A DNA stretch of 64,000 nt from Heliopora coerulea. Taxonomy: Eukaryota > Cnidaria > Anthozoa > Scleralcyonacea > Helioporidae. The notes under the pieces are model-generated. The model searched no databases. It was not told where the DNA came from and worked only from the letters and a program-made list of their open reading frames with translations. Location of the stretch: positions 1-64,000 of the forward strand of contig JASJOG010000315.1 in assembly GCA_030142905.1 (NCBI GenBank), given 5' to 3'. How positions within the stretch are numbered: the stretch's first letter is position 1; every line of letters begins with the position of its first letter. Below are positions 40,781 through 50,912 of the stretch, in pieces. Position numbers and translations under genes: made by a program.

Positions 40781-40974
40781 AAAAACATACTTTGCAATAA
40801 AACTTTTTAGTTTTAAAACATCACAAAAATTTTTGTGGTGATATTTCGATTTTTTTTCAAATTCATTGTCAAACCAGAATAATTTGACAATGAATTTGAA
40901 AAAAGTCGAAATATAACCACAAAAATTTTTGTGATGTTTTAAAACTAAAAGCTTTATTGTGAAGTATGTTTTTT
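40781..40974. repeat. Large imperfect palindrome in the transposon's left part
   Basis: The left arm (about 40,781-40,873) and right arm (about 40,883-40,974) are near-perfect reverse complements around a ~10-bp centre. They include TTTTAAAACATCACAAAAA opposite its complement and CAAATTCATTGTCAAA opposite TTTGACAATGAATTTG. A third, degenerate copy of one arm lies just upstream (40,686-40,780). This could be a nested hairpin element or a subterminal structure. The rest of 40,380-41,300 shows no gene. Confidence 0.8.
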
Positions 40975-41300
40975 TCTTATATTTTATCAGATTGTCAGCT
41001 GGCAAAGGTTTTTACTAGATATTTATCATTATAAAATGACTAATTGTTTCATATAAATCTTCCAAATTATAAGAAAGAATTCTTTTGTTAATATATGGCC
41101 TGAGCACCATTTAAATTGGTTTGTGTACTATAAAGTGATTGCTTGTATGAAAGGTTTAGTTTTACTGCAAAATTTATCATTTTTTGTGTAAAAATGTACA
41201 TCAGTGATCAGTCAATAAGTAAAATATTTATGATTAAAAATGGATGTAATGCAAACAATTTTGGGACAATCTGACTGTTAATTTTACTTTACCTCACCGA

Positions 41301-41920
41301 ATGCCTACTCTACCAAAGAGGACTATGTTTTGGACTGAGGAACATGATATTATATTGTGTCATGAAATATTGACCATGGATTCTTTAACTGGAACATAAA
41401 AAGGAACAGTTCAAAGAGGGGCCAAGTTGAATGAGATAGTGGATAACCTCAAGAGAATTGAAAATCCAAAATTCAAAGTCGATCAAAGAGCAGTAAGGGA
41501 TAGGTATACACTCCTATGACAAAAACTTAGAAGAAACCTAAGAGAAGAAGAACAGGCAAGTGGCATTGACACAGATACAACAGAGGTAGAAGATGCTTTG
41601 GAAGACATCATTGACGTTGAGGATAATTCAGCAAAACAAGAGGAGTACGAGGCAGGGGTAAAGATGAAGGAAATGGATAAAGAAAAGCAAAGTGCAGAAG
41701 ACATACAAAAAAGAGCAATGGAGAAACTTGGAGAAACCCAAAAGCACAAAGGTGACAAATCTGATATAATGACAGGCGTTCAAAAAAGAAAAGGTCAAAT
41801 GGAAGTGACACCCTAGCATTCTTAAGAGAGAAAAATGTGATGCAGGTTGAAGTAAGAAAAGAAGAAATGGAACTGAAGAGAAGAAATATGGAGTTGCAAG
41901 AAAAAAACATGATGATTTAA
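41301..41920 (+). pseudogene. Harbinger Myb/SANT-like DNA-binding protein, broken
   Basis: The ATG at 41,301 opens a frame beginning MPTLPKRTMFWTEEHDIIL. The W-T-E-E-H-D and the following R-G-A-K-L-N-E-I-V segment fit a Myb/SANT-like helix-turn-helix of the type carried by Harbinger elements and related animal trihelix-like proteins. The frame has an in-frame TAA at 41,397 and TGA at 41,517. It then runs open through an acidic and Lys/Glu-rich coiled-coil-like tail to a TAG at 41,814. A shift of frame near 41,790-41,800 would prolong the Lys/Glu/Met-rich tail to a TAA at 41,918. In known Harbinger elements this protein binds the ends and helps import the nuclease; here it is not expressible as one chain. 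The family call rests on the motif and on the neighbouring nuclease. Confidence 0.7.
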
Positions 41921-42506
41921 TGAACCTAGTTATTCAGCAGCAACAGTAACAAAGCAAGCAATTGCAAGACTTTCAAACTATGATGCTTACTATCATAGCT
42001 AGATTTGGTAAAAATTGAAAACTCACTGTTTCAAAAACCAATCATGTAGTTTTGGTATTGTAAAAATGTTATCATTATGTATATGCTGTCTAAAATTGTA
42101 ACATTTATGCCTATATGTCACTCTATTGACCAAAGTGTTACAGTATTTACATGAACATAGTTGTATGTAAAATTTATGTTATATTTAAAAAGGTTCTATT
42201 GTTTCATTTACATTATAACAATTACAAAGACATTTGGTTCAAAAATGTGTGTTATTGCTATGAAAACAATTTATCAGAAGGCATCAGCTAACAGATGCCT
42301 ATACTGTAACTGGACATACATCTCTGTGCACAGTAAAATAAGGCCCATTCCATTAACATGGGTAATGTTTTAATATATTATCCTTGGCCATGTTACTAAA
42401 TCATGCTTGTCAAAAAAGATCACAGTCAATGATACATTGCCCACGTACATGTGGCAGTATTGGATAAATGCTATGTGTATGGGTCTGTGAATTGAAAATT
42501 TGTTAA

Positions 42507-43710
42507 TTACTGAAAGTATTTATGACGAGTTGGAGGTTCCACTCCAAAAAAATTTGATGTTTGATTTTGATACATGCAAGTGAGTACATTTCTAAAAAGA
42601 GCAGATACTAAATAAAATTTACCAATAGAACTTAATCCTATTTTGAGGTTTTTCTTAAAATCCATGAATCTAAAATAATTTGCAATGTCACCAAACAGCC
42701 ATTCTATGGATACCCTGACAGAACTCATCGATTTGTTGAAATCTTGCATTTGAGGTGTAATTTGAGAGTTCTGTAAGGTGACTGTAAATGTACACGATGA
42801 GGGTAGGCTAGGTCGCCATACAAGCACATAGACCTGCCAGTTTGTGAATAAGCATTTTCTAGCAATAGATTTGGTAACCCAGATTCTGCCAGCATCCTTG
42901 CATCATTTCCTTTACCCTCTAAAGTTAAAAATTAATAATTTCAAAAAATTCTATAATTCACACCGTTATTAAATTATAGTTAATAATTTTTTTAAAATCC
43001 TCAAAGTGACAATGTTGATCAATGTATAACAACTTTAATACCTATTACCTACTGGTCCAAAAATTTGAGCAATCATTCCAAATGGCAGTGTGACTGACTG
43101 AAATTTAAGTTCATACACTCTCTTGCGCCAATTGTAAACAAGCCTCTGGGTTTTCCCAGGGCTAAATATAGGCTTAACAGTCCCATCGATAAACCCAAAG
43201 CAATTATCTAATGCTGGTCCCTTCATTGAAATAGCTTCACCATATTGCTCAAGTTTGATAGGATTCAAGATTGTCTGGTTCCATCCAGTTATACGATGTT
43301 GGTGTTCCTCATAAATATAATCCACAACAGTATTTGTGATCATACTCAAGACGGGAACTGGTTTACCAAAGCGAGGTATCATACCAGTAAAATGACATGG
43401 ATAAGCAAGTCGTTTCAGCAATACTCATAAACCTTCAATTCCATCAGACTGTTCCTTGCTGACATCGAAACTTCGCTGGTATATGAAGAGCCTCAGCTAA
43501 GAGAGGTATGTCATTTTTTTCCACACAAAATTTTGCTTTGCAATCAACACCATCCATGGCCTCTAAATTAAAATGATTGTACTCTTCGTATGGAAAACAA
43601 GGGTTTTTTGACATGTGTAGGTCATACAACAGAGCAAATTCTTCATCATCAATAATATCTTCTTCGTAACCCAAAAGTAATGCATTTCTAGTTTCTTTGA
43701 ATGAGACCAT
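42507..43710 (-). pseudogene. Harbinger DDE nuclease (HARBI1-like transposase), broken
   Basis: Read on the minus strand, the gene starts at an ATG at 43,710 and ends with TAA at 42,507. Recognisable blocks in order are: an N-terminal segment with FCVEKNDIPLLAEAL; a MIPRFGKPVPVLSM block; GFIDGTVKPI with the first catalytic Asp; LPFGMIAQIFGPV leading to the second; and SVRVSIEWLFGDI with the catalytic Glu. A 130-bp intron (43,048 down to 42,919, GTAATA...TTTAG) restores a GP-V-E-G-K reading across the second Asp region. Lesions are a one-base frameshift near 43,440, an in-frame TGA at 43,427-43,425, and another frameshift near 42,775. The nuclease would cut and rejoin the element's terminal repeats. 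The copy is dead but only moderately decayed. Confidence 0.85.
42919..43048 (-). other. Intron in the Harbinger nuclease gene
   Basis: On the minus strand the donor is GTAATA (43,048) and the acceptor TTTTAACTTTAG (ending 42,919). Splicing joins codon phases exactly and gives the conserved GPVEGKGNDARML block, whereas reading through hits TAA at 43,035. Length is 130 bp. Confidence 0.7.
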
Positions 43711-43860
43711 ATTGGAAAGAATATATATATACTTTCTTTGCTGTACGTTATGTAAAATTTATAAGCCGTAGCCGTGGTTCATGAAGCGGTTTCTTAATGC
43801 TAAATTTCGCAATACCCGACGGCGTTCTCTTTCCAGTCTATCCGCGTTTTTTAATATGCC

Positions 43861-43894
43861 CATCGCCGTTTCCCTTTGCGTACCTTAAGGTCTC
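43861..43894 (-). repeat. Right terminal inverted repeat of Harbinger
   Basis: It ends CTTAAGGTCTC on the plus strand, and its reverse complement matches the left terminal repeat at 27 of 34 positions. TAATC follows at 43,895-43,899. Confidence 0.85.
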
Positions 43895-46587
43895 TAATCA
43901 TCTTTTCTCAACAGATAAAGCATTTTGTATGAGTTTGAAAAATTTTGGCGGCAACTCGTCGAATCAACGAACTTTGATTTCATTTAAGATGTTTGGGAGG
44001 GAAATAAGATTTTAGGAGCATGGGTAAAGTTTAGGACACCTATTTGGTTTTGACCCAATTCTAACCATACTTATAGCTTTTAGGCTAAAAGCCTTAACAG
44101 CCCAATTTCTGAACATTGCCATATTTTCAGAAATACTGCTCCAATCAATCAACTAATGATTTTATTCTCTTCTCTCACCCAAAAAGGTCATTCTCAAACC
44201 ATTGGCGAGGTATGGCAGATATCCGACAATTTCAACTAACTGAAACCACAATTCTTTCACTGTTCATTTCAATAATAGTCTTGTCTTCATGGATAAAGCA
44301 GTTTGTACGAGTTTGAAAAACTTTCACAGTAACTCTTCCAATCGATGAACTTTGATTTCTTTTAAGATGTTTCGGAGGAAAAGAAGATCTGAGAAGCATT
44401 GGCATAGTTTACAACAGCTATTTGGTTTTCACGCAATTCTAACCATGCTTATGGCTTTTAGTGGTATAAGGATAAAGAAACCCATTTCTGAACATTGCCA
44501 TATTTTCAGAAATACTGCTCCAATCAATCAAGTAATGATTTTATTCTTTTCTCTCACCCAAAAAGGTCATTCTCAAACCATTGGTGAGGTATGGCAGATA
44601 TCCGACAATTTCAACTAACTGAAACCACAATTCTTTCACTGTTCATTTCAATAATAGTCTTGTCTTCATGGATAAAGCAGTTTGTACAAGTTTGAAAAAC
44701 TTTCACAGCAACTCCTCCAATCGACGAACTTTGATTTCTTTTAAGATGTTTGTGAGGTATGGCAGATATCCGACAATTTTTACTAACTGAAACCACAATT
44801 GTTTCACTGCTCGTTTTAATAATCTTCCTTTCTCCAACGTATTAAAACGTTTTGTTCGAGTTTGAAAAATTTTTACAGCAACTTATTCAATGCATGAAAT
44901 CCTATTCATCTTATAATATTTGTATGGAAAAGAACATTTTAGGAGCGTTGGGAATGTTTGGAAAACCTATTTGGTTTTCACTGTATTCTAACCATAATTA
45001 TGGCCTTTAGGAGTATAAGGATAAAGAAGTCCATTTCTAAACATTGGCATATTTTCAAAAATACTGCTCCAATCAATCAACTAATGATTTTATTTTCTTC
45101 TCTCACTCGAGAAGGTCATTTTCAAACCATTGGCGAGGTATGGCAGATATCCGACAATTTCAACTAACTGAAACCACAATTCTTTCACTGTTTGTTTTAA
45201 TAATCATCTTTTCTTGACGGTATTAAAATGTTTTTTACGAGTTTGAAAAATTTTTACAGCAACTCACCGAATGGACAAAATACAATTCGTTTTACAATGT
45301 TTGAGTGTAAAAAAACATTTTAGAAGCGTTGGGAATGTTTGGAAAACCTATTTGGTTTTCACAGTATTCTAACCATACTTATGGCTTTTAGTGGTATAAG
45401 GATAAAGAAGCCCATTTTTGAACACTGCCATATTTTCAGAAATACTGCTAAAATCAATCAACTAATGATTTTATTCTCTCCTCTCGCCTAAAAAGGTTAT
45501 TCTCAAACCATTGGCAAGGTATGGCAGATATTTGACAATTTTTACTAACTGAAACCACAATTTTCACTGCTCATTTCAATAATCGTCTTTTCTCGACGGT
45601 ATTAAAGCATTTTATGCGATTTTGAAACATTTATACAGCAACTATTCAATCCAGAAAATTTCATTTGTTTTAAGATGTTTGAGAGGAAGAGAACATTTTT
45701 GAAGCATTGGGAATGTTTGGAGCACCTATTTGGTCTTCACCGTATTCTAACCATTCTTAAGGCCATTAGGGGTATAAGGATAAAGAAGCCCATTTCTGAA
45801 CATTGCCATATTTTCAAAAATACTGCTCCAATCAATCAACTAATGATTTTATTCTCTTACCTTTCCCGAAAAGGTCATTTTGAAACCATTGGCGAGGTAT
45901 GGCAGATATCCGACAATTTCAACTAACTGAAACCACAATTGATTCACTGTTCGTTTAAAAAATCGTCTTTTCTCGACGGTATTAAGACGTTTTATACGAG
46001 TTTAAAAAATTTGTGCAACAACTCGTCGAATCGTCCAACTTTGATTTCTTTTAAGATGTTTGGGAGGAAAAGATTTTAGAAGCATTGATAAGGTTTGGCA
46101 CACCTATTTGATTTTGACCACATTCTAACCATACTTATGGCATTTAGGGGTATAAGGATTAAGAAGCCAATTTCTGAACAATTCCATATTTTCGGAAATA
46201 CTGCTCCAATCAATCAACTAATGATTTTATTCTCTTCTCTCACCTGAAAGGTCCTTCTAAAAACATTGGCGACGTATGTTTCTCTTACCCAAAAGTCATT
46301 TTAAAACCATTAGCAAGATATAACAGACATTCGACAATTTCAACTAACTGAAGCCGCAAATTTTCACTTTTTCTTTTACTAATTGTCATATCTCGATGAG
46401 ATAAAGTGTTTTTTACGAGTTTGAAAAATTTTTACAGCAACTCGTCGAATCGGCATAATTCATTTTGTTTTATAATGTTTGGAAAAGAACATTTTAGAAG
46501 TATTGGGAATGTTTGGAACACCTATCTGGTTTTCACTGTATCCTAACCATACTTATGGCCTTTTCGGGTATAAGGATGAAGAAGCCC
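43895..46587 (+). repeat. Forward diverged satellite, right of the transposon
   Basis: About seven monomers in forward orientation continue the array of 39,411-40,345 (recurring word CCAATCAATCAACTAATGA). One truncated monomer join near 46,265-46,290 shows a deletion (GGCGACGTATG running into TTTCTCTTACC). The array stops sharply at 46,587, where the Penelope pair begins, and it does not resume to its right. Confidence 0.85.
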
Positions 46588-46625
46588 ATTTTGAGACACG
46601 TTCTCTGACTAAAATTTATTAAATA

Positions 46626-46665
46626 TACGAGTTTTCGACTATCTAACTGTAGTCTTCGACAGGCA
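46626..46665 (-). ncRNA. Hammerhead-like motif, PLE family 1 left copy (variant core)
   Basis: On the minus strand: TGC, CTGTCGA, a stem-loop in which GACTAC faces ATAGTC, GAA, then AACTC. The core differs from the hammerhead consensus CUGANGA at one position, and the post-GAA palindrome of the right copy (AATT) is mutated to AACT here. This is probably inactive. Confidence 0.3.
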
Positions 46666-46740
46666 AGAGTGACATAAATTAATGACTTGTAGATATTTAT
46701 AGGTGCGTATTGAATTGAGGAACTATGTGGCAGGAAGCAA

Positions 46741-49100
46741 TTAGCGAATACAATGCTTGTTGACAAGGACAGCGTATTGTCTGGGAAACGGCTTGGAGTT
46801 ATTGTCAGAATTTGCTATTAAAGCCGTATGCCAAGATTCTAATGTTTTTCGTGTTCGGTAGTTACCACTATCAATTACTCTACTATTAGCGAAGTCGATA
46901 TTGTGATTATTTTCCCATGCATGGTTAGCTATGTTTGAACCTTTTTTATAGTTTTTAACATTCCGGATATGTTCCTTTTTTCGTGTTTCAAATGATCTTC
47001 CTGTTTCACCAACGTATGACCACGAGCAATCCAAAAAAGGTATATTGTAGACAACATTGGTTCGTCGTTCGGGTGGAACTTGGTATTTGGGAGAAGGAAA
47101 AGTTTGTTGTAGCGTTCGTAGTGGTTTAGTAGTGACTCTAATGTTATGTTTTTGTAGTATACGTCTGAGAGCGTCAGTTATCCCACTCACGTACGGTAAA
47201 GTAACGTAGCCGGTTGGTTTGTCATTTTCAGTAACACATTTGAAAAATTGTCTTACCAGTTCTTCAGGTGATGGTACGGGTTTGTTAGTTGTCAAGTCTT
47301 TGAAAGTTTGTTTCAGAACTCTCTCTGGGTATCCGTTGTTTTGTAAGGCTGTCGTTACATGGTTGAGTTCGTTCTGTTTGCTATCGTATGTGCTTGGTAG
47401 TGTTTGTGCTCTGTGTATAAGAGTTCAGGCTGTGCTAATTTTATGGTTAATGTCATGGTGTGAGTTGAAGTCAAGGTATCTGTCTGTATGTGTGGGTTTC
47501 CTGTATACGTCAATTTTGAGGTCGTTACCTTGTCGTGTTATAAGGGTATCTAGAAAAGCGATGTTCTTGTCCTGTTCGAGTTCCATAGTAAAAGTAATGA
47601 AAGGGTCAATGATGTTTAAAGAATCATAGAAAGTGAGAATAGCCGTCTTTTTAATAATACAAAAACTGTCGTCAACAAAACGTTTCCATGTTTTTGGTTT
47701 CGTAGGAGTCGCTTGAATGGCCATATTTTCAATTGCTTCCATACAAAGGTTAGCGATGACTGGGCTAACAGGGCTACCCATGGCACATCCGTGTATTTGT
47801 TTGTAAGTGTCGTTGTCATAAATAAAATAATTGTTAGAAAGTGTAAAATCTAAAAGTGAAATAATATCGTCAATAGTAAGGTTAGTACGAGAGCTTAAGG
47901 TCTTGTCCTTTTCAAGTTTTGTCCGTATGTATTGGCAGGCTTTTTGATGGGGATAGCTGTAAACAGAGAGACGACATCAAAAGAAACCATAACTTCATCA
48001 TCTTCAACCTTGATTTTGGTCATCTCACTTGTGAACTCAGAAGAGTTTTTGACAGAACAACCATTCTTGTTTTGGATGGGTGAAAGTATGGTTTTAAGAA
48101 ATTTTGAGATGTTATAGAGAGAGGAACCAATGCAATTGACAATGGGTCGCAGCGGGTAGCCTTCTTTGTGGTGTTTTAATGAGCCACGTATAGTTGGTGG
48201 TAAGCCGTCTGTCGAGCGTAATCGTTTGTAGGTTTTTTCATCAATTTTCCCTTTGTTCTTTAAAGTTAGGAGTCTAGCATTCAGTTCTCGTTCAATACGG
48301 CCAAATGGCTTTTTTTCTTTCACTTTGTCGTATGTGGCTTCATCTGAGAGAAGTGCTTTCATCTTATCATCGTAATCAAAACGGTTCATTACAACAAAAC
48401 AATTACCTTTGTCAGCTTTCGTTATTATTATCGTTCTGTCTTTCTTTAGGTGAGATAAAGCTTTCTTCTCGTCATTGCTGTTGTTGTTGGCAGGGAGATG
48501 GGCTTTCTCAAGGATGCTCACAGTAGCATTACGGACGTGCTCTTTCGATTCATCAGTTAGATCTTCAATGCCGGCTTCAATGTTGGTAACGATATCTTTG
48601 TATGGTATTTTTGAAGGGGCAGGAGCAAACTTCGGACCTTTTTGTAGAACTTGGGTCTCGGTCTTCGTAAGTAGTCTTGAAGAGATGTTGACAACCCATT
48701 TCGTTTTGTCGACTTTATCTGAGAGGCAGTATTCATTCCGTAGGTTGTTGAGTTTCTTCGTATGTCTTTCATTGATATTGTTATGGACGGATAAGGCTCG
48801 TCTATCAAGGAACTGGGAGAAGGACTGAAATGTGTCAGCCTGGAGGACTGAAACCAAATTGTTTTTGGTTTCTTTGACAGATAGTTTCAAGTACTTTATT
48901 TGATCGTGACAAATCGCTATTCTTGCTTTCATACAGTGCTTGCTAGCTCTTTCCATAATCCGCTTGAAGATAGGATGCTTACTGGGAGCTTTAAAGCGTA
49001 GAGACTTCGGTAGCCAACAGTTCGTAATAGCTTGATGTGTAAAGTGAAGATGGTGATGATGAGCTTCCAGTTTATACGTGGATTTTTCTAGACGATTTTT
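46741..49100 (-). pseudogene. Penelope-like RT + GIY-YIG, family 1, minus copy
   Basis: The frame is open on the minus strand from 49,100. The first ATG in it (48,956) is probably not the true start, because family-like sequence (NCWLPKSLRFKAPSK) lies upstream. The order is: N-terminal region; RT with SFDVVSLFT (motif A Asp), HGCAMGSPVSPVIANL, and FVDD (motif C); a linker; and a GIY-YIG endonuclease with VVYNIPFLDC and SYVGETGRSFETR. Two lesions are visible. A one-base loss in an A-run (plus-strand TTTTT at 47,941-47,945, against six in the other copy) shifts frame within the RT. An in-frame TGA follows KISTA, before TLIHRAQ. The protein would reverse-transcribe its own RNA at nicked chromosomal DNA. 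An error in the homopolymer cannot be excluded. Confidence 0.85.
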
Positions 49101-49118
49101 CTAGACGTCGATTTTTCT
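49080..49118 (+). repeat. Short tandem at the centre of the PLE 1 palindrome
   Basis: GATTTTTCTAGAC occurs twice in tandem, followed by GTCGATTTTTCT. This lies where the two head-to-head copies meet and suggests slippage or end-filling at the join. Confidence 0.7.
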
Positions 49119-49121
49119 TCT

Positions 49122-50759
49122 GATTATGATGACAAGATGAAAGCACTTCTCTCAGATGAAGCCACATACGACAAAGTGAAAGAAAAAAAGCCATTTGGCC
49201 GTATTGAACGAGAACTGAATGCTAGACTCCTAACTTTAAAGAACAAAGGGAAAATTGATGAAAAAACCTACAAACGATTACGCTCGACAGACGGCTTACC
49301 ACCAACTATACGTGGCTCAGTAAAACACCACAAAGAAGGCTACCCGCTGCGACCCATTGTCAATTGCATTGGTTCCTCTCTCTATGACATCTCAAAATTT
49401 CTTAAAACCATACTTTCACCCATCCAAAACAAGAATGGTTGTTCTGTCAAAAACTCTTCTGAGTTCGCAAGTGAGATGACCAAAATCAAGGTTGAAGATG
49501 ATGAAGTTATGGTTTCTTTTGATGTCGTCTCTCTGTTTACAGCTATCCCCATCAAAAAAGCCTGCCAATACATACGGACAAAACTTGAAAAATACAAGAC
49601 CTTAAGCTCTCGTACTAACCTTACTATTGACGATATTATTTCACTTTTAGATTTTACACTTTCTAACAATTATTTTATTTATGACAACGACACTTACAAA
49701 CAAATACACGGATGTGCCATGGGTAGCCCTGTTAGCCCAGTCATCGCTAACCTTTGTATGGAAGCAATTGAAAATATGGCCATTCAAGCGACTCCTACGA
49801 AACCAAAAACATGGAAACGTTTTGTTGACGACAGTTTTTGTATTATTAAAAAGACGGCTATTCTCACTTTCTATGATTCTTTAAACATCATTGACCCTTT
49901 CATTACTTTTACTATGGAACTCGAACAGGACAAGAACATCGCTTTTCTAGATACCCTTATAACACGACAAGGTAACGACCTCAAAATTGACGTATACAGG
50001 AAACCCACACATACAGACAGATACCTTGACTTCAACTCACACCATGACATTAACCATAAAATTAGCACAGCCTGAACTCTTATACACAGAGCACAAACAC
50101 TACCAAGCACATACGATAGCAAACAGAACGAACTCAACCATGTAACGACAGCCTTACAAAACAACGGATACCCAGAGAGAGTTCTGAAACAAACTTTCAA
50201 AGACTTGACAACTAACAAACCCGTACCATCACCTGAAGAACTGGTAAGACAATTTTTCAAATGTGTTACTGAAAATGACAAACCAACCGGCTACGTTACT
50301 TTACCGTACGTGAGTGGGATAACTGACGCTCTCAGACGTATACTACAAAAACATAACATTAGAGTCACTACTAAACCACTACGAACGCTACAACAAACTT
50401 TTCCTTCTCCCAAATACCAAGTTCCACCCGAACGACGAACCAATGTTGTCTACAATATACCTTTTTTGGATTGCTCGTGGTCATACGTTGGTGAAACAGG
50501 AAGATCATTTGAAACACGAAAAAAGGAACATATCCGGAATGTTAAAAACTATAAAAAAGGTTCAAACATAGCTAACCATGCATGGGAAAATAATCACAAT
50601 ATCGACTTCGCTAATAGTAGAGTAATTGATAGTGGTAACTACCGAACACGAAAAACATTAGAATCTTGGCATGCGGCTTTAATAGCAAATTCTGACAATA
50701 ACTCCAAGCCGCTTCCCAGACAATACGCTGTCCTTGTCAACAAGCATTGTATTCGCTAA
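49122..50759 (+). pseudogene. Penelope-like RT + GIY-YIG, family 1, plus copy (5'-truncated)
   Basis: Homology to the minus copy starts at GATTATGATGA, so the N-terminal third is missing. The frame runs from about 49,122 through the RT (SFDVVSLFT at roughly 49,518-49,544; FVDD at roughly 49,822-49,833) to a TGA at 50,073. It then continues in the same frame to TAA at 50,757-50,759, including GIY-YIG blocks VVYNIPFLDC and SYVGETGRSFETR. Unlike the minus copy, this one has six A at 49,554-49,559 and no frameshift. Only the TGA, which has a CGA-to-TGA look and stands before TLIHRAQ, interrupts it. The same TGA is in the minus copy. Confidence 0.85.
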
Positions 50760-50834
50760 TTGCTTCCTGCCACATAGTTCCTCAATTCAATACGCACCTA
50801 TAAATATCTACAAGTCATTAATTTATGTCACTCT

Positions 50835-50874
50835 TGCCTGTCGAAGACTACAGTTAGGTAGTCGAAAATTCGTA
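50835..50874 (+). ncRNA. Hammerhead-like motif, PLE family 1 right copy (variant core)
   Basis: In the 3' untranslated part, 76 bases after the stop codon: TGC, CTGTCGA, A, a perfect 6-bp stem GACTAC/GTAGTC with loop AGTTAG, GAA, the palindrome AATT, C, GTA. The layout is the same as in families 2 and 3. The core has U where hammerheads need A6, which would be expected to disable cleavage. I treat it as a degenerate relative. Confidence 0.4.
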
Positions 50875-50912
50875 TATTTAATAAATTTTAGTCAGAGAAC
50901 GTGTCTCAAAAT

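Larger units (their letters stand above)
40346..43894. mobile_element. PIF/Harbinger-type DNA transposon, decayed but end-complete
   Basis: The element is 3,549 bp with imperfect terminal inverted repeats that match at 27 of 34 positions (shared core GACCTTAAG, then TACGCAA and GGAAAC). It is flanked on both sides by TAATC, and removing it restores a continuous satellite monomer. It has the two genes expected of Harbinger elements: a Myb/SANT-like DNA-binding protein on + (41,301-41,920) and a DDE nuclease on - (42,507-43,710). Both carry stops and frameshifts, so this copy cannot make its own proteins. Harbinger elements usually duplicate 3 bp (TAA or TTA). The 5-bp match here could be a TAA duplication plus a chance TC. 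Confidence 0.85.
46588..50912. mobile_element. Penelope-like element family 1, inverted head-to-head pair
   Basis: Two copies of one Penelope-like retroelement face away from each other. The minus-strand copy is the longer, and the plus-strand copy is 5'-truncated at about 49,122. Arms 46,588-48,377 and 49,122-50,912 are about 1.79 kb and close to 99% identical by the few differences visible. They end symmetrically in ATTTTGAGACACG and its complement. Between them lie the extra 5' part of the minus copy and a short tandem of GATTTTTCTAGAC. No target-site duplication could be found; the left flank is satellite and the right flank is not. Tandem or inverted partial copies are a known habit of this class. 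Confidence 0.85.

Noticed and set aside
41483..41910. Phe/Ser-rich minus-strand frames opposite the Myb/SANT gene
   Set aside because: They are antisense shadows of the Lys/Glu-rich coding strand.
1..46587. CRISPR-like array
   Set aside because: The period is 380 bp with no short identical repeats separated by unique spacers, and the context is eukaryotic.
47219..48828. Plus-strand frames within the minus PLE copy, and their mirror frames in the plus copy
   Set aside because: They are reverse-strand shadows of the RT and endonuclease, with no motif of their own.
46588..50912. Long terminal repeats of an LTR retrotransposon
   Set aside because: The ends are inverted, not direct, and the coding domains are Penelope-type RT with GIY-YIG, with no protease, integrase or gag.
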